NCBI RefSeq assembly: GCF_937997405.1
Contig: NZ_CALKTL010000201.1
Coordinates: 1 to 11,616, forward strand
DNA: 11,616 nucleotides
Reading direction: 5' to 3'
Origin: an uncultured Campylobacter sp.
Lineage (GTDB): Bacteria; Campylobacterota; Campylobacteria; Campylobacterales; Campylobacteraceae
The notes under the pieces: model-generated
What the model was told of the DNA's origin: nothing
The model's database searches: none
Seen by the model: the letters and a program-made list of their open reading frames with translations, nothing else
Made by a program: the position numbers and the translations under genes
In this document: positions 7,404 to 11,616 of the stretch, in pieces
Position numbering within the stretch: position 1 is the first letter of the stretch
How the letters are laid out: each line of letters begins with the position of its first letter

Positions 7404-8722
7404 GTGTTTCCTTCATTAGAAATTTAAAAAGTAGCTATTTTACATTAAGTTACATAAATAAAGGCTTTGTTCTTGCCCTTGCGCTTTCAAATTTTATTTT
7501 CGTAGAAATTTTAAGCTCTAAATTTGACGGTTTAATCGCCTTGGCGGCGGAATTTTTCTCGCCTCTAATTGCGATAGCGGCACTTTTTTATTTGCTAAAA
7601 GCAAGCAAGGCGGAGTGGTTTTGGTGCGGATTTTTTATCGGCGCGCTGTGGATGCACTGGATCAGCTTCAGCCTGATCTATTTTAATCTCGCGTTTTTGA
7701 TCCCGCTTGAAATTCTTGGAATTTGTCTCGTTTATGCCTTTATTTTCCGCATCTTTGCGATCTTTGACGCGCCCGTTTTGCGCGCTGCATGCCTTTTAGC
7801 GCTGAAATTTATCCATCCTTTCGGCTTTGATTGGCTAAATTTTGAACTGCTGCTAAGCCATGGAATTTTCAGAGCCGATCTTAGCGCGCTGGCTCTGATT
7901 TTAGCGGGACTTTGCGCGGTTTTGTATCTACGGGGGCGCGGCGCGGCAGCTAAGCTTAACGCCTCGATTTTCGCGGCGTTTTTGATCTGCGCGTTGCAAT
8001 TCAGCCAAAAAGAGCCCGAGCCGCTGCCGATTAAAATTTCGCTCGCAAACACCGATATTTCGCAGTATGACATCTGGGCAAAGGATAAAATTTTATCCGC
8101 CGCGTTGGCAAATTTGGCCCGCATAGACGATGCGATCGCGGCGGGGCAAGACGCGATAATCTTGCCTGAGAGCGCCTTTGCGATGCCGCTAAATTTAGAA
8201 AATGTGCTGGTTGAAGCTCTAAAGGAAAAATCGCGCGCAATTACGATCGTAGCGGGCGCGGAAGCGTATGAAGACGGGAAATTTTACAACAGCGCCTATC
8301 TTTTTACGAACGGGGAAATGAAGCGCTTTGATAAGCACATTTTGGTGCCGTTTGGCGAAATGGTGCCGCTGCCGGAATTTGCGCGGAATTTTATCAACCG
8401 CGTGCTGTTAGGCGGCGCGACCGATTTTTCGACGGCTAGCGGTTTTAGCGACTACGAGCTTGGCGGCGTAATCGTAAGAAGCGCCGTTTGCTACGAGGCT
8501 ACGCGCGCGGAGCTTTACGAGGACTCGCCCAAATATGTCGTAGCGATCAGCAATAACGGCTGGTTCGTGCCGAGCTACGAGCCCTATTTGCAGCGCCTCA
8601 TAATCCGCTACTACGCGAGCTTGCACGGCACGTTGATCTATCACGCCGTAAACGGCAGCGCTAGCGAGATAATCGCTCCGAAAAAAATCTGGATAAACCG
8701 CCTTAAAGATCATCTAAAATAG
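7379..8722 (+). CDS. lnt: Apolipoprotein N-acyltransferase
   Basis: Lnt adds the third acyl chain to the N-terminal cysteine of lipoproteins, at the periplasmic face of the inner membrane. The N-terminal ~210 residues form several hydrophobic spans (for example VLALALSNFIFVEIL, FFIGALWMHWISFSLIYF, ILGICLVYAFIFRIFAIF). The rest is the carbon-nitrogen hydrolase domain. Counting from the TTG one codon upstream (7376), the catalytic triad is Glu265 in LPESAF, Lys320 in FDKHILVPFGEMVPL and Cys372 in SAVCYEA; ISNNGWF is also present. The length of 447-448 residues is normal for Campylobacter. The start is uncertain: TTG 7376 or ATG 7379 (with AGGA four bases upstream) are the only standard starts before the first membrane span, and both lie inside yajC on the other strand. 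A non-standard ATT at 7415 is conceivable. Confidence 0.93.
   Translation: MQRSFLVPCVSFIRNLKSSYFTLSYINKGFVLALALSNFIFVEILSSKFDGLIALAAEFFSPLIAIAALFYLLKASKAEWFWCGFFIGALWMHWISFSLIYFNLAFLIPLEILGICLVYAFIFRIFAIFDAPVLRAACLLALKFIHPFGFDWLNFELLLSHGIFRADLSALALILAGLCAVLYLRGRGAAAKLNASIFAAFLICALQFSQKEPEPLPIKISLANTDISQYDIWAKDKILSAALANLARIDDAIAAGQDAIILPESAFAMPLNLENVLVEALKEKSRAITIVAGAEAYEDGKFYNSAYLFTNGEMKRFDKHILVPFGEMVPLPEFARNFINRVLLGGATDFSTASGFSDYELGGVIVRSAVCYEATRAELYEDSPKYVVAISNNGWFVPSYEPYLQRLIIRYYASLHGTLIYHAVNGSASEIIAPKKIWINRLKDHLK
7409..7413 (-). promoter_or_regulatory. Ribosome binding site of yajC
   Basis: The minus strand reads GAAGGAAACAC and then ATG. The AAGGA core is well placed and supports the yajC start at 7403. 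Confidence 0.6.
7437..7447 (-). promoter_or_regulatory. Possible -10 region of the yajC-secDF-leuS-lptE-folC operon
   Basis: The minus strand reads TAATGTAAAAT (7447 down to 7437), with TAAAAT as a candidate -10 hexamer preceded by TG. Initiation about seven bases downstream would give a leader of roughly 25 bases ending in the yajC ribosome site. Campylobacter sigma-70 promoters often lack a clear -35 box, and none is seen here. This is a pattern match only. Confidence 0.35.
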
Positions 8723-8724
8723 CC

Positions 8725-8757
8725 TAAAAAGTTATTTTTAAACGACTTTTGGATAAT
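8725..8757 (+). promoter_or_regulatory. Likely sigma-70 promoter of the pyrH-rpoZ-spoT operon
   Basis: In the 64-base gap after lnt there is GATAAT at 8752-8757, preceded by TTG. Upstream lie AT-rich T-runs (TTATTTTTAAA, then CTTTT), spaced like the periodic AT tracts that replace the -35 box in Campylobacter promoters. An AT-rich leader ATTTTAAAATTTTATT then leads to the pyrH ribosome site AGGAG at 8774-8778. Confidence 0.5.
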
Positions 8758-8786
8758 ATTTTAAAATTTTATTAGGAGCTAAATTT

Positions 8787-9506
8787 ATGGCTAAATACAA
8801 TCGCATACTCGTAAAATTTTCGGGTGAAGCGCTAGCGGGAGAGAACGGCTTTGGGATCGACAGCGAAATTTTAAAATTTATCGCTAAAGAGATCAAGCAG
8901 CTCGTAGAGGGCGGCATCGAAGTAGGCATCGTAATCGGCGGCGGCAATATCATAAGAGGCGTAAGCGCCGCAGCTAGCGGTATCATCAAACGCACCAGCG
9001 GCGATCATATGGGCATGCTAGCGACCGTCATCAACGCAATCGCGATGAGAGAGGCGCTAGAATACGCAGGTATGGACGTACGCGTGCAAAGCGCGATAAA
9101 GATGGAAGCGATCTGCGAGACCTTCATCATCGGCCGCGCCAAAAGGCACCTCGAAAAAGGTCGCGTCGTGATCTTTGCCGCGGGCACGGGAAACCCATTC
9201 TTCACGACCGATACTGCGGGCACTCTCCGCGCGATCGAGATCGGAGCCGACGCTATCATAAAAGCCACCAAGGTAATGGGGATCTACGACAAAGATCCGC
9301 AAAAATTTAAAGATGCTAAATTGCTTTCCAAAGTCACTTACGATCAAGCCCTACACGACAACATCAGGGTGATGGACGATACGGCTATCGCGCTTGCTAA
9401 GGATAATGCGCTCCCAATCATCGTGTGCAATATGTTTAAGAGCGGAAATTTATACAAAATCGTCGATGGCGGAGATCTAAGCTCCTGCTCGATCGTAAAA
9501 AACTGA
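8787..9506 (+). CDS. pyrH: Uridylate kinase (UMP kinase)
   Basis: PyrH phosphorylates UMP to UDP with ATP, the step that feeds all pyrimidine nucleotide synthesis. The enzyme is a cytoplasmic hexamer of the amino-acid kinase fold. The 239 residues show LVKFSGEAL (8-16), GGGNIIRG (51-58) for phosphate binding, TSGDHMGMLAT (70-80), FAAGTGNPFFTTDTA (130-144) and ATKVMGIYDKDP (160-171), all hallmarks of bacterial PyrH. A clean AGGAG (8774-8778), eight bases before the ATG, fixes the start. It is the first gene of the right-hand plus-strand cluster, 23 bases before rpoZ. Length is normal. Confidence 0.98.
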   Translation: MAKYNRILVKFSGEALAGENGFGIDSEILKFIAKEIKQLVEGGIEVGIVIGGGNIIRGVSAAASGIIKRTSGDHMGMLATVINAIAMREALEYAGMDVRVQSAIKMEAICETFIIGRAKRHLEKGRVVIFAAGTGNPFFTTDTAGTLRAIEIGADAIIKATKVMGIYDKDPQKFKDAKLLSKVTYDQALHDNIRVMDDTAIALAKDNALPIIVCNMFKSGNLYKIVDGGDLSSCSIVKN

Positions 9507-9529
9507 AATTTTAAATTTAAGGAGAATTG

Positions 9530-9748
9530 ATGAGAACCGAACAAATTGTAGCCAAGGCTTTAAAAGTAACGGGCGGAGACAGATATAAGCTATCTTTGAT
9601 GATAAGCAAACGCGCCGAGCAGCTAGCTGCAGGCGAACCACCGCTGATAGAGAACGTAGATACTCGCAGGATGAAATTTGCCGATATAGCAATCTTGGAA
9701 CTAGCCGAAGGTAAGATCGCATTAGATGGAATCGTTGACAAGGATTAA
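9530..9748 (+). CDS. rpoZ: DNA-directed RNA polymerase omega subunit
   Basis: Omega is the smallest RNA polymerase subunit; it chaperones the beta' subunit and in some bacteria forms part of a ppGpp-binding site. The 72 residues start MRTEQIVAKALKVTGGDRYK and contain the omega core LSLMISKRAEQLAAGEPPL and MKFADIAILELAEGKIALDGIV, matching Campylobacter RpoZ as I remember it. GGAG (9521-9524) lies five bases before the ATG at 9530; a TTG directly upstream is a less likely start. The 3' end overlaps the start of the downstream spoT by 23 bases. The neighbouring stringent-response gene fits the link between omega and ppGpp. Confidence 0.96.
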   Translation: MRTEQIVAKALKVTGGDRYKLSLMISKRAEQLAAGEPPLIENVDTRRMKFADIAILELAEGKIALDGIVDKD

Positions 9749-11616
9749 TGATAACTTCTTAGAAAGTCTCATCGACGATGTCGTCGATACCAAAGACATT
9801 CAAAGCGCCAAGCAGCTGCTTTATAATCTAAAAGAGCCCACTCCGCTGCTAGTGGATGCTATAAATTTATGCATCGCGCAGCATGACGGGCAGTTTCGCA
9901 AAAGTGGCGAGCCGTATGCGATCCATCCGATTTTGGTAGCCTGCTTCGTATCTTTTATGGGCGGAGACGACGCAATGGTAATATCTGCGCTACTACACGA
10001 CGTAGTAGAGGATACAGATTACAGCATCGAGCAGGTTAGACAAAGATTCGGCGACGAAGTAGCCAAAATCGTAGAAGGACTTACCAAAATCGTAAATATC
10101 AGAGAGGATAAATTAGCCCCATCCGGCGATAGCAACGCCAAGCTGCGAACTACCGCGCTTACCTTCCGTAGGATGCTGATGATCTCCATTAACGATCAGC
10201 GCGTCTTGGTAGTCAAGCTCTGCGACAGGCTACACAATATGCTAACCCTCGACGCACTTCGCCCCGATAAACAAAAACGTATCGGCGAGGAGACGCTTTT
10301 AGTTTATGCGCCGATCGCGCACAGGCTTGGAATTTCATCGATCAAAAACGTGCTTGAAGATCTTAGCTTCAAATACGTTATGCCTAAAGAGTATTCGGCA
10401 ATCGCCGATTACGTCGAAGAGCATAAGCAGCAGCTTCAGATGAGCTTGAGCAAATTTAGCGAAAAGATCAAGGAGTATATGCTTTCAAACGGCTTTAGTG
10501 AAGGTAGCTTTGAGATCCAAAAGCGAATGAAACACTACTACTCGATATTTTTAAAGATGCAGCGCAAAGGAATTTCGATCGAGGAAGTGCTCGATCTTTT
10601 GGCCATCCGCATCATCGTGCAAAAGCCGATGGATTGCTACTTGGCTCTTGGCATCATCCATACTAAATTTAATCCGCTCATATCGCGCTTTAAGGATTAT
10701 ATTGCGCTTCCGAAGCAAAACGGATATCAGACGATCCACACAACCGTCTTTAACGAAAGTATGATCGTAGAGGTGCAGATCCGCACCTTCGATATGCATA
10801 ATACCGCGGAATTCGGCGTCGCCGCGCACTGGAAGTATAAATATAGCGGCTCGATCAATCCGAAGCTTGATTGGCTAAACGACATCGGCATGCAGGAAGA
10901 GGACGACGCCAACGCTGAGGATCTTTACGAATACGCTAAAGACAGCCTCTACGTAGAAGATATCGCCGTGTATTCGCCCAAGGGCGGAATTTTTACATTG
11001 CCGCGCGGCGCCACGGCGCTTGATTACGCCTACGAGATACACTCTCAAGTGGGCTTAAAAGCCACCGAAGCCTTTATAAACCGCGTCAAGGTGCCGCTTC
11101 TAACGGAGCTTAAAAACGGCGACATCGTTCATATCATCACGGGGGACGAGCCGCATTATCGCTGCAGCTGGCTAAGCTCGGTAAAAACGGGCAAGGCGCG
11201 CGCGACGATAAAGGCGTTTTGCAAACAAAAGATCAGAGATATAAATTTTGAAGTAGCAATTAAAATTTTATGCGCGATCTTTACGACGAGCAAGGAGAGC
11301 ATTTTAAGCTGGCTTGAAAAAGAAAATTTAAGCAAAAAGATCGGCAAAGCTGCCTATGACTCGGTATTTTTAAAAGACGTCGTAAATGCGCTGAAAAAAT
11401 ACCCGCTCAAAGAGAAATTTTTCAATATGAAATTTCGCAGCAAGTATGAGATCGAGAAGCAAAAATTTGACAACATCGTGGTGTATTCAAATTTTAAAAT
11501 CGACGAGGTTGAGTTTGATTACTGCTGCAACCCAAAGCGCGGTGACGACATCATCGGCTTTCGCAACGGACATGGCGTGACGGTGCATCATAAGCTGTGC
11601 GAACGTGCAAGCGAGC
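9726..11616 (+). CDS. spoT: Bifunctional (p)ppGpp synthetase/hydrolase (RelA/SpoT family), 3' truncated by the window edge
   Basis: This is the Rel/SpoT enzyme that makes and degrades the alarmone (p)ppGpp in response to starvation. The chosen start is ATG 9726 (MESLTRINDNFLESL), inside rpoZ; TTG 9735 is an alternative. About 630 codons are present of an expected ~720-740. The HD hydrolase domain looks intact: His67 in AIHPI, His91-Asp92 in LLHDVVEDT and Asp167 in LCDRLHNM. The synthetase domain is also intact: Asp290 in LDLLAIRIIV, RFKDYIALPKQNGYQTIHTTV (321-341) and Glu349 in VEVQIRT. A TGS domain follows (about 412-470, VYSPKGGIFTLPRGATALDYAYEIHSQVG), then a helical region, and near the edge YCCNPKRGDDIIGF, typical of the RIS/CC region. 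The final ACT domain lies outside the window. Both activities are predicted, which fits the single long Rel enzyme of Campylobacter. Confidence 0.95.
   Translation, partial: MESLTRINDNFLESLIDDVVDTKDIQSAKQLLYNLKEPTPLLVDAINLCIAQHDGQFRKSGEPYAIHPILVACFVSFMGGDDAMVISALLHDVVEDTDYSIEQVRQRFGDEVAKIVEGLTKIVNIREDKLAPSGDSNAKLRTTALTFRRMLMISINDQRVLVVKLCDRLHNMLTLDALRPDKQKRIGEETLLVYAPIAHRLGISSIKNVLEDLSFKYVMPKEYSAIADYVEEHKQQLQMSLSKFSEKIKEYMLSNGFSEGSFEIQKRMKHYYSIFLKMQRKGISIEEVLDLLAIRIIVQKPMDCYLALGIIHTKFNPLISRFKDYIALPKQNGYQTIHTTVFNESMIVEVQIRTFDMHNTAEFGVAAHWKYKYSGSINPKLDWLNDIGMQEEDDANAEDLYEYAKDSLYVEDIAVYSPKGGIFTLPRGATALDYAYEIHSQVGLKATEAFINRVKVPLLTELKNGDIVHIITGDEPHYRCSWLSSVKTGKARATIKAFCKQKIRDINFEVAIKILCAIFTTSKESILSWLEKENLSKKIGKAAYDSVFLKDVVNALKKYPLKEKFFNMKFRSKYEIEKQKFDNIVVYSNFKIDEVEFDYCCNPKRGDDIIGFRNGHGVTVHHKLCERASE

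Noticed and set aside
8031..8713. Long minus-strand open frames opposite lnt.
   Set aside because: They are shadows of the lnt coding frame, whose catalytic triad and conserved motifs are intact; the opposite frames show no recognisable protein sequence or ribosome site.
8724..8752. Possible intrinsic terminator of lnt (AAAAGT ... ACTTTT).
   Set aside because: The stem is only six mostly A-T pairs with a loop of about a dozen bases, and it overlaps the better-supported pyrH promoter.

Overview
The window is almost entirely chromosomal DNA of a Campylobacter, probably one of the higher-GC oral species (C. gracilis, C. showae or C. rectus are candidates; the sequence alone does not decide). 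The protein families fit, the text is rich in AAATTT/AAAATTT words, and the gene order yajC-secD-secF-(small membrane protein)-leuS-lptE-folC, with lnt divergent from yajC, matches what I recall of the Campylobacter jejuni arrangement. The first ~380 bases do not belong to this genome by composition or homology. They encode an internal piece of a Bacteroidota-type alanyl-tRNA synthetase, joined in frame to a truncated folC. The simplest reading is an assembly or amplification chimera.

Layout. Positions 3-1250 on the minus strand are one open frame made of two unrelated proteins: FolC (378-1250) and an AlaRS fragment (3-377). FolC carries an unusual ~149-residue Asn/Ser/Gln-rich insert built from degenerate 18-bp (hexapeptide) repeats at 540-986. 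Upstream in the same minus-strand operon, reading right to left from 7403, come yajC, secD, secF, a DUF6394-like membrane protein, leuS and lptE, all overlapping or within 10 bases of each other. From about 7376 the plus strand carries lnt, then a short intergenic promoter region, then pyrH, rpoZ and the 5' ~630 codons of a bifunctional RelA/SpoT-type (p)ppGpp synthetase/hydrolase that runs off the right edge.

How the genes work together. The minus-strand operon combines protein export (SecDF-YajC) with outer-membrane LPS assembly (LptE), leucyl-tRNA charging and folate polyglutamylation. Divergent Lnt completes lipoprotein maturation, so the yajC/lnt junction is an envelope-biogenesis node. 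The right-hand cluster joins UMP phosphorylation, the RNA polymerase omega subunit and stringent-response control. There is no mobile element, CRISPR array, tRNA or rRNA, and no gene-free stretch longer than 300 bases. I do not see a new multi-gene system. The points worth checking are the chimeric junction, the repeat insert in FolC, and the overlapping 5' ends of yajC and lnt.
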